64,000 bases of DNA from Phaeobacter cretensis. GTDB lineage: Bacteria > Pseudomonadota > Alphaproteobacteria > Rhodobacterales > Rhodobacteraceae. Under the pieces are notes generated by a model that worked only from the letters and a program-made list of their open reading frames with translations, had not been told where the DNA came from and made no database searches. Positions within the stretch are counted from its first letter, which is position 1; every line of letters begins with the position of its first letter. A program made the position numbers and the translations under genes. Location of the stretch: assembly GCF_047372505.1 (NCBI RefSeq), contig NZ_JBKBEU010000001.1, forward strand, positions 3,038,001 through 3,102,000, given 5' to 3'. Shown here piece by piece: positions 32,400 to 41,973 of this stretch.

Positions 32400-35323
32400 T
32401 GCGCATTGCAGGATGGGGCAGGAGGTCTGAGGCACCTGAGGTTGGCTTCAGTTTTAATGGCAGGGACCTGCGCGGGCGTGAGGGTGAACCTCTATCGGCG
32501 GCGCTGCTGGCCAATGATATTCACTTGGTGGGTCGGTCATTCAAATACCACCGCCCACGCGGCATTCTGACAGCGGGCAGTGAAGAACCCAATGCACTGG
32601 TCACCGTTGGGGATGGTGGTCCATCGCAGGAACCGAACCTGCGCGCGACGACGCTGCGGCTTTATGACGGGCTGGAAGCCCATAGCCAGAACTGCTGGCC
32701 TTCGGTCGGGTTTGACGCCATGGCGATCAACGATCTGGCTGCTCCCTTTTTGGGGGCCGGGTTTTACTACAAGACCTTTATGTGGCCCGCCGCCTTTTGG
32801 GAGAAGATTTACGAGCCGATCATTCGCCGCGCCGCTGGGCTGGGTGCACTATCAGGCGCTCCGGACGATGCGATCTATGAAAAGGCTTACGGGTTTTGTG
32901 ATCTGCTGGTGATCGGCGCTGGGCCCGCGGGGCTTATGACCGCGCTGACCGCGGCGCGCAGCGGTGCGGATGTGATCCTATGTGATGAAGACAGCCAGCC
33001 GGGGGGGCGGTTGTTGAGTGAGCGACAGACTATCAACGGCCTGGCTGCGCACGAGTGGGTGGCTGAGACTGTTGCGGAACTCGATTCTATGGACAACGTG
33101 CGCCGCATGGCGCGCACTACGGTGACGGGTGTTTACGATCAGGGCACCTATGGCGCGCTAGAAACGGGCGTAGCAGGTTCAGGCCAGCGTGCGCGTAGCT
33201 GCTTCTGGCGGCTTGTTGCGAAACGCGCCATCCTTGCAACTGGTGCCCTTGAGCGGCCGGTGGCTTTTGCCAATAATGACCGGCCGGGTATCATGATGGC
33301 GGGTGCCGTGCGGAGTTATCTTAATCGCTGGGGTGTTGCGCCGGGTGAGCGGATTACGGTGTTTGCCAACAATGATGACGCCCACCGTACTGCACGCGAT
33401 TTGGTTGCAGCCGGTGTACATGTAGCAGCGTTAATTGACAGCCGACATGATGCGCCTCAGAGCGACGAATTCCGGGTGATCCGGGGCGCGCAGGTATGCG
33501 ATGCTGCGGGTCGACGAAGGCTGGAAAGCCTGACGCTGCAATCAGTGTCAGGTGAGGAAAAGCTGCAGACTGACTGCCTTGCCATGTCTGGTGGCTGGAA
33601 TCCTACACTGCACCTGACCTGCCATTTGAACGGGCGACCACGCTGGCAACGCAATCGGGCCTGTTTCGTGCCGGAACCTGGTGCCGTACCGGGGCTGGAG
33701 GCCGCCGGTGCCTGTCGCGGGCGCTTTAGTACTGCCGCAGCTGTGCAGGATGGCCTTGAGATGGCTGCACGTGCGTTGGAGGCGCTGGGCAAACGGGCTG
33801 CATCTGTCGATCTGCCCGAGTGTGAGGACACACCATACCGGATTACCCCGCTTTGGTCTGTTCCGGGGCGGGGCCGCGCCTGGGTAGATTTTCAGAACGA
33901 CGTTACAGTGAAGGATATCCGTCAGGCCGCAGGCGAGAATTTCCGCTCCGTCGAGCATATGAAACGGTATACGACCCAGGGCATGGCGACGGATCAGGGC
34001 AAAAGCTCCAATGTGGTGGCCTTGGCGGTATTGGCAGAGGCTATGGATCGCAGTATTCCCGAGACGGGCACTACCACATTTCGTCCGCCTTATGTGCCTG
34101 TGCCGATTGGTGCGTTGGGCGCGGGTGCGCAGGATCAAGGGTTTGCGCCGCGCCGGTTGCTTACTTCGCATGCCATCGCAGAAGATCTCGGCGCGCATAT
34201 GATGGAGGTTGGCCTGTGGTATCGCGCCAGCTATTTTCCCAAACCCGGTGAGACCAACTGGCGGCAATCCTGTGATCGGGAGGTTGGGTATGTGCGAAAG
34301 GCGGTGGGCGTTGCGGATGTCTCTACCCTTGGCAAGATCGACATTCAGGGGCCGGATGCAGCACAGCTGCTGAACTACGTCTATGCCAATGGCTTTGCCA
34401 AGCTGAAACCGGGTCGGGTTCGCTATGGGCTGATGTTGCGTGAAGATGGCTTTGTCATGGATGATGGCACCACGGCCTGTCTCGCGCCAAACCACTATGT
34501 GATGACAACGACCACCGCCGCCGCAGGGCAGGTGATGGCGCATCTAGAGTTTGTGACCCAGGTGTTGCGCCCTGATTGGGATGTGCGGATCAATTCAGTA
34601 ACGGAGCAATGGGCGCAATTTTCCATCGCGGGACCCAAGGCGCGAGTGCTATTGCAGGAGCTTCTGGGCGATGCCTTCGTTGCGGCTGACTGGCCGTTTA
34701 TGGCGTGTGGCGAGATTGCGCTGGGTGATATCACTGCCCGGTTGTTCCGGATCTCTTTCTCTGGCGAGGAAGCTTATGAACTGGCCGTTCCCGCGCGCTA
34801 TGGAGAGAGCTTGTTTGGTGAGTTGTTGCGCCGGGCCGAGGGGCTTGGCGGCGGGGCGTACGGGCTGGAAGCGCTGAATGTGCTGCGGATCGAGAAGGGG
34901 TTTCTAACCCATGCCGAGATCAACGGCACCGCGACGCTGCATGATCTGGGCTTTGGCGGAATGCTGAAATCTGGCAATTCCTGCGTTGGTCGCGAAATGG
35001 CGCTACGCGAAGGGTTGACCGACAAGACGCGGATGCGGCTCGTGGGGATCAGGCCTAGCGGTGCGGTGCAGCAGCTGACGGCCGGGGCGCATCTCTTTGA
35101 TCCGCAGGATTCAGTCGAGCGCGTGCATGATCAGGGCTATGTCACCTCTGTCTGCTATTCCCCCACGCTGGGGCATATGATTGGACTGGCATTGATCAAG
35201 GACGGTCCTGACCGGATCGGCGATCCGATCCGCATGGTTGATCACACGGCAGGTCTTGATACGCTCTGCGAGATCGTGGAGCCGGTGTTCTTTGATCCCG
35301 AAGGAGAGCGAGCCCGTGATTGA
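32399..35323 (+). CDS. soxA: Sarcosine oxidase subunit alpha
   Basis: 974 aa. The N-terminal part (about 1-110) is a ferredoxin-like domain (SFKYHRPRGIL). An NAD+-binding pyridine nucleotide-disulfide fold follows (LLVIGAGPAGLMTALTAARSG, about residue 170), and from about residue 600 a GcvT-type folate-binding aminomethyltransferase domain. The folate domain accepts the formaldehyde-level carbon. Third gene of the operon. Confidence 0.95.
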   Translation: MRIAGWGRRSEAPEVGFSFNGRDLRGREGEPLSAALLANDIHLVGRSFKYHRPRGILTAGSEEPNALVTVGDGGPSQEPNLRATTLRLYDGLEAHSQNCWPSVGFDAMAINDLAAPFLGAGFYYKTFMWPAAFWEKIYEPIIRRAAGLGALSGAPDDAIYEKAYGFCDLLVIGAGPAGLMTALTAARSGADVILCDEDSQPGGRLLSERQTINGLAAHEWVAETVAELDSMDNVRRMARTTVTGVYDQGTYGALETGVAGSGQRARSCFWRLVAKRAILATGALERPVAFANNDRPGIMMAGAVRSYLNRWGVAPGERITVFANNDDAHRTARDLVAAGVHVAALIDSRHDAPQSDEFRVIRGAQVCDAAGRRRLESLTLQSVSGEEKLQTDCLAMSGGWNPTLHLTCHLNGRPRWQRNRACFVPEPGAVPGLEAAGACRGRFSTAAAVQDGLEMAARALEALGKRAASVDLPECEDTPYRITPLWSVPGRGRAWVDFQNDVTVKDIRQAAGENFRSVEHMKRYTTQGMATDQGKSSNVVALAVLAEAMDRSIPETGTTTFRPPYVPVPIGALGAGAQDQGFAPRRLLTSHAIAEDLGAHMMEVGLWYRASYFPKPGETNWRQSCDREVGYVRKAVGVADVSTLGKIDIQGPDAAQLLNYVYANGFAKLKPGRVRYGLMLREDGFVMDDGTTACLAPNHYVMTTTTAAAGQVMAHLEFVTQVLRPDWDVRINSVTEQWAQFSIAGPKARVLLQELLGDAFVAADWPFMACGEIALGDITARLFRISFSGEEAYELAVPARYGESLFGELLRRAEGLGGGAYGLEALNVLRIEKGFLTHAEINGTATLHDLGFGGMLKSGNSCVGREMALREGLTDKTRMRLVGIRPSGAVQQLTAGAHLFDPQDSVERVHDQGYVTSVCYSPTLGHMIGLALIKDGPDRIGDPIRMVDHTAGLDTLCEIVEPVFFDPEGERARD

Positions 35324-35861
35324 ACTGATTGCGAAGACACCCTGTGCCGACATTTTGCCCTGCAAAGTGGGGGAAATGGAGCTGAGCGAGGTTGAGCCTG
35401 GCCTGATGACCACGCTGGCGCCTTATGCCGGGCAGGAGCAAGCGCTGTCAGAGCTGCTGGGCGAGGCCCATGGGCTGCGTTGGCCCGCGCCAAACCGTAG
35501 CCATTCCAAGGCCGGGGCGCGGATTGCCTGGTTTGGTCGCACCATGGCGCTGCTGACCGGAGTCCAGCCGGATGCGGCCCTCGCGGAGCACGCAGCCCTG
35601 ACGGATCAGAGCGATGGCTGGGCCGTTGTCCGGCTTGAAGGCGTGCAAGGCGACGATGTCCTGGCTCGGCTTTGTCCGGTGGATTTACGGCCTGCTGTTT
35701 TCAAACGTGGCCATACTGTTCGTTGCGAGTTGAAACACATGTCGGCTTCGATCACACGTCTGGGGCCAAAGACTTTGCAGATCATGGTATTTCGCTCGCT
35801 TGCGGAAACACTTGTGGAAGATATGAAAACAGCGATGGAAGCTGTCGCGGCACGAGGGTAA
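35316..35861 (+). CDS. soxG: Sarcosine oxidase subunit gamma
   Basis: 181 aa, GcvT-like in fold, with the N-terminus VIELIAKTPCADILPCK. The GTG start at 35316 is preceded by AAGGAG and lies 8 bp inside soxA. The further upstream start at 35238 would overlap soxA by 86 bp with no family support. Completes soxBDAG. Confidence 0.9.
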   Translation: MIELIAKTPCADILPCKVGEMELSEVEPGLMTTLAPYAGQEQALSELLGEAHGLRWPAPNRSHSKAGARIAWFGRTMALLTGVQPDAALAEHAALTDQSDGWAVVRLEGVQGDDVLARLCPVDLRPAVFKRGHTVRCELKHMSASITRLGPKTLQIMVFRSLAETLVEDMKTAMEAVAARG

Positions 35862-35899
35862 TCTCTCTGGATCACCAACTGATTCCGGGAACCAAGTGT

Positions 35900-36238
35900 A
35901 TGATCCGTCTTGCCCTTGTTGCAGCATTGCTGGCAGCACCAGCCTATGCGGCTGAAAAGAAAGAAAAAAGCTGCAAATATCAAGGGCAGGTCATGGCGGC
36001 TGTCCAGCAGGCTCGGCTCGACAAGATCAAGCAGGCAGATGTCGCCCAGACGATTCTGGACAGCGAGCCGGTCTGGCCCGAACAGTACAATAAGGCGATC
36101 CCACAGCTCACGGCGCATGTTTATAGCCTGCGTAAGCGCGATCTGCGAAACAATGACTTTGGCGCGTTGCTGGAGCAGCAATGCCTGGCCAATTGGGATC
36201 AGATTCAGAACATGAAAAAGCAACTGCAGAGCAACTGA
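35900..36238 (+). CDS. Hypothetical exported protein
   Basis: 112 aa. Signal peptide MIRLALVAALLAAPAYA, then a Lys/Gln-rich helical region with two cysteines (KSCKYQGQ, QQCLANW). No domain was recognised. Directly upstream of dnaG (1-bp gap), so probably co-transcribed. It seems to be conserved ahead of dnaG in Rhodobacteraceae (recollection, not checked). Confidence 0.7.
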   Translation: MIRLALVAALLAAPAYAAEKKEKSCKYQGQVMAAVQQARLDKIKQADVAQTILDSEPVWPEQYNKAIPQLTAHVYSLRKRDLRNNDFGALLEQQCLANWDQIQNMKKQLQSN

Positions 36239-36239
36239 T

Positions 36240-38492
36240 ATGTCGCTCCCCCCCGGTTTTCTTGATGAATTGCGTACGCGCGTCAGTCTCACGCAGGTTG
36301 TCGGGCGCAAAGTCATGTGGGACCAGCGGAAATCGAACCAAGGCAAAGGCGACATGTGGGCGCCTTGCCCCTTCCATCACGAAAAATCTGCAAGCTTTCA
36401 TGTCGATGATCGCAAAGGGTTCTATTATTGTTTTGGCTGCCACGCCAAAGGCGATGCGCTGAAGTTCGTGCAGGAAACCGAGAATGTCGGCTTCATGGAA
36501 GCCGTGCAGATTCTGGCCCAAGAGGCCGGAATGGAAATGCCTGCTCGTGATCCCAAGGCTCAACAAAAACAAGATCACCGGACACAGCTGGCTGAGGTCA
36601 TGGAACAGGCGGTTCGGTTTTTTCGCCTGCAGCTCAACACCCGGGCCGGGGAGGGCGCGCGGAGCTATCTTGCACGACGGGGCCTGAGTGGTCCGGCGCT
36701 GGAACGTTGGGAGATCGGCTTTGCGCCGGAAGGCTGGCAGAACCTCTGGGACGCGCTGCGCGGTAAGGGTGTGCCGGAAGAGTTGATTATGGGGGCGGGG
36801 CTCGCCAAACCATCCAACAAGGGTGGCAAACCATACGACACGTTTCGCAATCGGATTATGTTCCCGATCCGCGATGCGCGGGGACGGGCGATTGCATTTG
36901 GTGGCCGCGCAATGGATCCGCGCGATAATGCGAAGTATTTGAACTCGCCGGAGACGGCGCTGTTTGACAAGGGGCGCAGCCTCTACAATCACGGCCCGGC
37001 ACGCACAGCATCAGGCAAATCTGGCCAACTGCTCGTCGCAGAGGGCTATATGGATGTGATCGCGCTGGCCGAGGGTGGCTTTGATGCGGCGGTTGCCCCC
37101 CTGGGCACGGCGATCACCGAAAACCAGTTGCAGATGCTCTGGCGCATCGCGGATGAGCCGATCATCGCGCTGGATGGCGATACGGCTGGCCTACGTGCTG
37201 CTATGCGGCTGATTGATCTGGCATTGCCACTATTGGAAGCGGGGAAATCGCTCCGCTTTGCAGTGATGCCGGAAGGTAAGGATCCGGACGATCTGATCCG
37301 TTCTGACGGACCCGAGGCGGTGCAGGCCGTGTTGGATCAGGCCATGCCGATGGTGCGGTTGCTGTGGCAACGCGAAACAGAGGGTAAGGTTTTTGACAGT
37401 CCGGAACGTAAGGCGGCACTGGATAAGGCCTTGCGCGAGAAAGTCCGACTGATCCGCGACCCGTCGATCCGACGCCATTACGGCGAGGATTTGCAGGATC
37501 TGCGTTGGCAGCTGTTTCGTGGCGGGCGAAGCCGTGACGATGCGGCAGGGGGCGGTCTGGGCGTCGACCTTGATCCGGCGCCGGATCCCGGGTTTGATCC
37601 TGGGCCGAGCTTTGACGCGGGTTTCGCTCCGGCAGGTGATCCTGGCTATGACACAGGTTTTGACGCTGGTTATGATGTCGGGTCAGACAGTGGGTTTGAC
37701 CCTGGCTATGATCGTGGATTTGATCCGGGGTATGACAAAATTCCGGCCGGAACCTCAGGGACAACGTCACCGTCCGGCGGCCAGGGTTATGGCAAAATTC
37801 AGGGTGGTTACTCGGCTGGCAAATCTCGCAAAAGCGGGGGCTTTCGCGACGGGGCACGGATGCCCTGGCGGGGCAAGAACGCTCCACCGCAGCCACTCGA
37901 GACCACTCGGAATTCGCTGCTTGCGGGTGGCAGCGATGAGTCGTTGGTTCGTGTCCGCGAGGCGGTCATTTTGGCGACGGTGATCACCACACCGGCTGTT
38001 ATCACCAAATATGAGGTCAATTTGGAGCGCATGGCCTGCATTGGCTCTGACCACGCGGTGCTGCGCGATCTCGTGCTGCGCTACGGCGTTGATGCGCCGG
38101 AGCAGCTGAAAGACGAAATTGCGAATGTTGCCGGGGCACATGCCCTTGAAAACCTCTTTGCGCTTCGCCATGTGGCAATCAGCCCCTGTCTGCGTCGCCC
38201 CGGCGATGTGGAGACCGCCAGCCTGACCCTCGCTGAGGAATTCGCAAAGTTGGAGGCCAGCCGGGGTCTCGATGCGGAGTTGGCTGAGGCAGAGGAAGAT
38301 TTGGACGGGCTTGCGGACGAAGCCGTGACATGGCGATTGGGGCAGGCTGCAGAAGCCCGCAACAAAGCCGTGCGCAGCGAAAACGAAGACCGAGCACAAT
38401 ATGATGTGGGAGAAAACGGCGCGCGCCTAAATCGTGATGAACGCGACGCTTTCGGAGCCCTATTGGAACGAATTGGCTACTCCAAGAAGTGA
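36240..38492 (+). CDS. dnaG: DNA primase
   Basis: 750 aa, about 100 more than a typical DnaG. The N-terminal CHC2 zinc finger (residues 43-66; CPFHHEKSASFH, CFGCHAKGD) is followed by the RNA polymerase core, the TOPRIM motifs (LLVAEGYMDVIAL, IALDGDTAGLRAAM) and a C-terminal DnaB-binding helical region. Between them lies a Asp/Gly/Pro-Phe/Tyr-rich repetitive linker (residues about 443-500). It makes RNA primers for replication. Upstream of rpoD in the usual macromolecular synthesis order. Confidence 0.95.
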   Translation: MSLPPGFLDELRTRVSLTQVVGRKVMWDQRKSNQGKGDMWAPCPFHHEKSASFHVDDRKGFYYCFGCHAKGDALKFVQETENVGFMEAVQILAQEAGMEMPARDPKAQQKQDHRTQLAEVMEQAVRFFRLQLNTRAGEGARSYLARRGLSGPALERWEIGFAPEGWQNLWDALRGKGVPEELIMGAGLAKPSNKGGKPYDTFRNRIMFPIRDARGRAIAFGGRAMDPRDNAKYLNSPETALFDKGRSLYNHGPARTASGKSGQLLVAEGYMDVIALAEGGFDAAVAPLGTAITENQLQMLWRIADEPIIALDGDTAGLRAAMRLIDLALPLLEAGKSLRFAVMPEGKDPDDLIRSDGPEAVQAVLDQAMPMVRLLWQRETEGKVFDSPERKAALDKALREKVRLIRDPSIRRHYGEDLQDLRWQLFRGGRSRDDAAGGGLGVDLDPAPDPGFDPGPSFDAGFAPAGDPGYDTGFDAGYDVGSDSGFDPGYDRGFDPGYDKIPAGTSGTTSPSGGQGYGKIQGGYSAGKSRKSGGFRDGARMPWRGKNAPPQPLETTRNSLLAGGSDESLVRVREAVILATVITTPAVITKYEVNLERMACIGSDHAVLRDLVLRYGVDAPEQLKDEIANVAGAHALENLFALRHVAISPCLRRPGDVETASLTLAEEFAKLEASRGLDAELAEAEEDLDGLADEAVTWRLGQAAEARNKAVRSENEDRAQYDVGENGARLNRDERDAFGALLERIGYSKK
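37570..37740 (+). repeat. FDPGYD-like repeat in the DnaG linker
   Basis: The linker consists of about ten imperfect copies of a 4- to 6-residue unit (F/Y-D-x-G; GFDPGYD twice, and variants DPGYDTGFDAGYDVG). The DNA units are GC-rich with imperfect repeats, prone to slippage. Most DnaG proteins have a short linker here. Confidence 0.8.
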
Positions 38493-38621
38493 CCGCTGCG
38501 CCGCAGTGAGTCGTTTTGCTAAGGAAGAGCAAAAGAAAAACGGGTAAACCGGGTGACGAATCAGAGGATTCGGATAATGATTCGCGAAACCGAATCGCCC
38601 AGCCCCTACGAGGAGCATTGA

Positions 38622-40610
38622 ATGGCCGCCAAAGATACCGACGACCGTAAACCTGACGATCAGGAACCCGAAATCTCTCTCGACATGAGCCAGACTCAGG
38701 TCAAGAAGATGATCGCCGAAGCGCGTGAGAAGGGTTACATCACCTATGATCAGCTCAATCAGGTCCTGCCGCCGGATCAGGTAAGCTCGGAGCAGATCGA
38801 GGATGTGATGTCCATGCTCTCCGAAATGGGCATCAACATCATCGAGGACGAGGAAGCCGAAGAGGAAGAGCAGAAGGGCTCAACTGATCTGGTCACGACC
38901 GAGAGCAACCGCGAAGTCGCGGTAGCCGGGGCGGCAGCTGAGAAGCTGGACCGTACTGATGACCCTGTGCGCATGTACCTGCGCGAAATGGGCTCTGTCG
39001 AACTGCTGAGCCGTGAGGGCGAAATCGCGATTGCCAAGCGGATCGAAGCTGGCCGCAATACGATGATCGCCGGGCTGTGTGAAAGCCCGCTGACGTTTCA
39101 GGCGATCACCATCTGGCATGACGAACTTCTGTCCGAAGACATCCTGCTGCGTGATGTGATTGATCTTGAGGCGACGTTTGGCAATCAGCTGGACGAAGAT
39201 GGCGAAGTGAGTGAGCCGGTGGTGGATACTTCTGCCGTGGCTTCTAACAAGCCTGTGGCCAAGGATACCGGCCCGGAGCTGGACGCCGATGGCAATCCGA
39301 TCGCGCAAGACGACGAGGATGATGAAGACGATCAGGCCAATATGTCCCTTGCCGCGATGGAAGCCGCGCTGAAGGACAAGGTGCTGACCACGCTTGAGCA
39401 GATTTCGTCTGATTATGCACAGCTGAGCGAAATGCAGGACAGCCGAATTTCGGCAACTCTGAACGAAGATGGCTCCTTCAGCGAACGTGATGAACAGGTC
39501 TACCAATCGCTACGCGCTGAAATCGTGCTGCTGGTGAACGAACTGCATCTGCACAACAATCGTATTGAAGCGCTGATTGACCAGCTTTACGGTATCAACC
39601 GCCGTGTTATGTCGATTGACAGCTCGATGGTGAAACTAGCCGATCAGGCCCGTATCAACCGACGCGAGTTTGTCGACGCGTATCGTGGCCGCGAGCTGGA
39701 TCCGAACTGGCTAACCGATATGGGCGATAAGCCCGGCCGTGGCTGGCAGATGTTTGTTGAGCGTTCCACCGACAAGGTCGAAGAGCTGCGCGCCGATATG
39801 GCGCAGGTGGGCCAATATGTCGGTTTGGATATCTCGGAATTCCGCCGCATCGTGCAGCAGGTTCAAAAAGGCGAGAAAGAAGCCCGTCAGGCCAAGAAGG
39901 AAATGGTCGAGGCGAACTTGCGTCTCGTGATCTCCATCGCCAAGAAATACACCAACCGCGGCTTGCAGTTCCTCGATCTCATTCAGGAAGGCAACATCGG
40001 CCTGATGAAGGCTGTGGACAAATTCGAATACCGTCGCGGCTATAAATTCTCGACCTACGCCACATGGTGGATCCGTCAGGCGATAACACGCTCGATTGCG
40101 GATCAGGCGCGGACGATCCGTATCCCTGTGCATATGATCGAGACGATCAACAAACTGGTTCGTACTGGTCGCCAAATGCTTCACGAGATCGGTCGAGAGC
40201 CGACGCCTGAAGAACTGGCAGAAAAGCTGCAAATGCCGCTTGAGAAAGTCCGCAAGGTGATGAAAATCGCCAAGGAACCGATCAGCCTCGAGACACCAAT
40301 CGGTGATGAGGAAGACAGCCAGCTGGGCGATTTCATCGAGGATAAGAATGCCGTGCTGCCCCTGGACAGCGCCATTCAGGAAAACCTCAAAGAAACCACG
40401 ACCAGGGTTCTGGCTTCACTTACGCCACGTGAAGAACGTGTTCTGCGGATGCGCTTTGGCATCGGCATGAACACCGACCACACATTGGAAGAGGTCGGTC
40501 AGCAGTTCAGCGTGACACGTGAGCGGATCCGTCAGATTGAAGCCAAGGCGCTGCGCAAGCTGAAGCACCCAAGCCGGTCGCGTAAGCTGCGGTCTTTCCT
40601 CGACCAATAA
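38622..40610 (+). CDS. rpoD: RNA polymerase sigma factor RpoD (sigma-70)
   Basis: 662 aa. Region 1.1, an acidic stretch, then regions 1.2-4: the conserved NLRLVISIAKKYTNRGLQF (region 2.1), YKFSTYATWWIRQAI (region 2.3-2.4), RTIRIPVHMIETINKL (region 3) and the C-terminal TREERVLRMRFGIG with helix-turn-helix VTRERIRQIEAKALRKLKHPSRS (region 4, around 40480-40590). A polyacidic insertion (EDEEAEEEEQ) follows region 1.1. The housekeeping sigma of the cell. A hairpin terminator follows. Confidence 0.97.
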   Translation: MAAKDTDDRKPDDQEPEISLDMSQTQVKKMIAEAREKGYITYDQLNQVLPPDQVSSEQIEDVMSMLSEMGINIIEDEEAEEEEQKGSTDLVTTESNREVAVAGAAAEKLDRTDDPVRMYLREMGSVELLSREGEIAIAKRIEAGRNTMIAGLCESPLTFQAITIWHDELLSEDILLRDVIDLEATFGNQLDEDGEVSEPVVDTSAVASNKPVAKDTGPELDADGNPIAQDDEDDEDDQANMSLAAMEAALKDKVLTTLEQISSDYAQLSEMQDSRISATLNEDGSFSERDEQVYQSLRAEIVLLVNELHLHNNRIEALIDQLYGINRRVMSIDSSMVKLADQARINRREFVDAYRGRELDPNWLTDMGDKPGRGWQMFVERSTDKVEELRADMAQVGQYVGLDISEFRRIVQQVQKGEKEARQAKKEMVEANLRLVISIAKKYTNRGLQFLDLIQEGNIGLMKAVDKFEYRRGYKFSTYATWWIRQAITRSIADQARTIRIPVHMIETINKLVRTGRQMLHEIGREPTPEELAEKLQMPLEKVRKVMKIAKEPISLETPIGDEEDSQLGDFIEDKNAVLPLDSAIQENLKETTTRVLASLTPREERVLRMRFGIGMNTDHTLEEVGQQFSVTRERIRQIEAKALRKLKHPSRSRKLRSFLDQ

Positions 40611-40631
40611 GACTGGCATGCACAGACAGAT

Positions 40632-40660
40632 AAAAGGCGCTCCAGTGGGGCGCCTTTTTA
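40632..40660 (+). terminator. Intrinsic terminator after rpoD
   Basis: AAAAGGCGC / GCGCCTTTT stem with an inner CC/GG pair, ending in a T-run. Confidence 0.75.
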
Positions 40661-40836
40661 TTTGGACCGGTTACGTTGCCGGACACAACGCCACTAGGTA
40701 CTGCCGCCAAATCCTCTTAGATATGCTTTTCCACTTCGGTCGCTTCGTTAACCATTTCGTATGGTCGGCATTTGTTTTCGTACCTCGAACTCTTATCTTA
40801 CCAACATATTAATTCCGCAAATTTGGAGGGGACCCA

Positions 40837-41136
40837 ATGCCGCATAAGTCGAACTTGAGCGATGCACTGAATGTGTTGGATGACAAACTCCGCTCATTGG
40901 GCACGCTGGCAAAGGCGAATTCCTTTCTGGTCGAAATTTTGCGCAAAGATCGTGCGCTGCTTGAGCACATGGGGGCCGATGATGTTCGTGCGATGCTGAT
41001 GAAACGCGCGCGCCTGGCATTTGGTGAAACTGCTGGGGAGGCTGCCGACCCGGATGTTCTTGAGGTGTTGGCGGGTTCGCTTACGGACGGGCGAACGGCT
41101 GAAGTCATTCCGTTCCCTTCTGAGCGTCACCAATAG
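40837..41136 (+). CDS. Hypothetical small helical protein
   Basis: 99 aa, helical throughout (LSDALNVLDDKLRSLGTLAKANSFLVEILRKDRALLEHM at 40855-40971), ending EVIPFPSERHQ. No signal peptide or named domain. A GGAGGGG site stands ahead of ATG 40837. It is isolated between terminators. Confidence 0.7.
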   Translation: MPHKSNLSDALNVLDDKLRSLGTLAKANSFLVEILRKDRALLEHMGADDVRAMLMKRARLAFGETAGEAADPDVLEVLAGSLTDGRTAEVIPFPSERHQ

Positions 41137-41532
41137 ACAACCAACGCGTTCCGGCATCGGACATTGCTCAGAGAAAACCTGCCAGGCTGTATTCACGGTC
41201 TGGCCGGGCTGTATTGGTATGGTCTGACGCTGCGCCATCCATGAGGGTGACGGCGATCAACGTGTTTTTAGGGCTGCCGAAGAGACCTCCTTTCCAAGGA
41301 GGATTTGGAGCTTAACGCGGTATCGACAGCATAACTTCCAGAGATGTTTAACTTACGTCACAGAGATGAATGTGAACGGTTGTGATTAGCTTCTTTCGTC
41401 TGGATCTGGAATTCTGGCTATGACTCTCTATCTGTAAATCACGGAACTCATGCTCCCACGGGGGCGCTAGGTGGGCGCAATCCGCCTCAGAGAGCCGTGT
41501 TTGCTCGCAGATTACTCATCAGGGATTGGCAC
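41137..41532. other. Intergenic stretch with one hairpin
   Basis: About 396 bp between the small helical protein and the first exported paralog. A hairpin CCTCCTT-TCC-AAGGAGG lies at 41286-41302, without a following T-run. No RNA gene or ORF with similarity was found. Confidence 0.45.
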
Positions 41533-41943
41533 ATGCGACTATTTTCTATGACCCTCGCGGCGGCGCTGACGCTATCTGCTTGCGCTGAGGCAGCCCCGAA
41601 CAGTCATGTCACTGTGGATGGCGCCCGTGTTTTTGCTCTGTCCGATGGCGGCTTTGAAGTAGCCCCGCGACAGGGGGCGGTGCGTTCTGCTTTTTGGTGT
41701 GGCGCTGCCGACTATGCCCGTCGCACACTCGGCGCTGGATGGAGGCAGGATATTTACGTCGCACGGGGTTTGGGCAAAGGGGTCGCAGTAGACCGCAAAT
41801 CTACCGTGCATTTCACGCTGACCCCGGTTGGAAGTGACAAAGGTGAGAGCTGGTTGAAGCGCACCAATGCTTATCGCATCGGCGATCACCTTACTGTCCA
41901 AGAGGCTGATTATCAGTGCAACAGCGCCTTTATCCGTTTCTAA
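41533..41943 (+). CDS. Small lipoprotein, first of a paralogous pair
   Basis: 136 aa. Signal with lipobox LSAC (TLAAALTLSACAEA), then a compact domain with FEVAPRQGAVRSAFWCGAADY and a second Cys in YQCNSAF. The next gene encodes a clear relative (FEV..GA..S..WC.A.DY.R..LG). No known family recognised. Start ATG 41533; the TTG at 41497 extends it by 12 residues. Confidence 0.7.
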   Translation: MRLFSMTLAAALTLSACAEAAPNSHVTVDGARVFALSDGGFEVAPRQGAVRSAFWCGAADYARRTLGAGWRQDIYVARGLGKGVAVDRKSTVHFTLTPVGSDKGESWLKRTNAYRIGDHLTVQEADYQCNSAFIRF

Positions 41944-41973
41944 GAGGCATCTTTACAAATTGAAGGCTTGGTT

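Noticed and set aside
33548..34543. 331-codon minus-strand ORF inside soxA
   Set aside because: Shadow frame; soxA is continuous and motif-rich across it.
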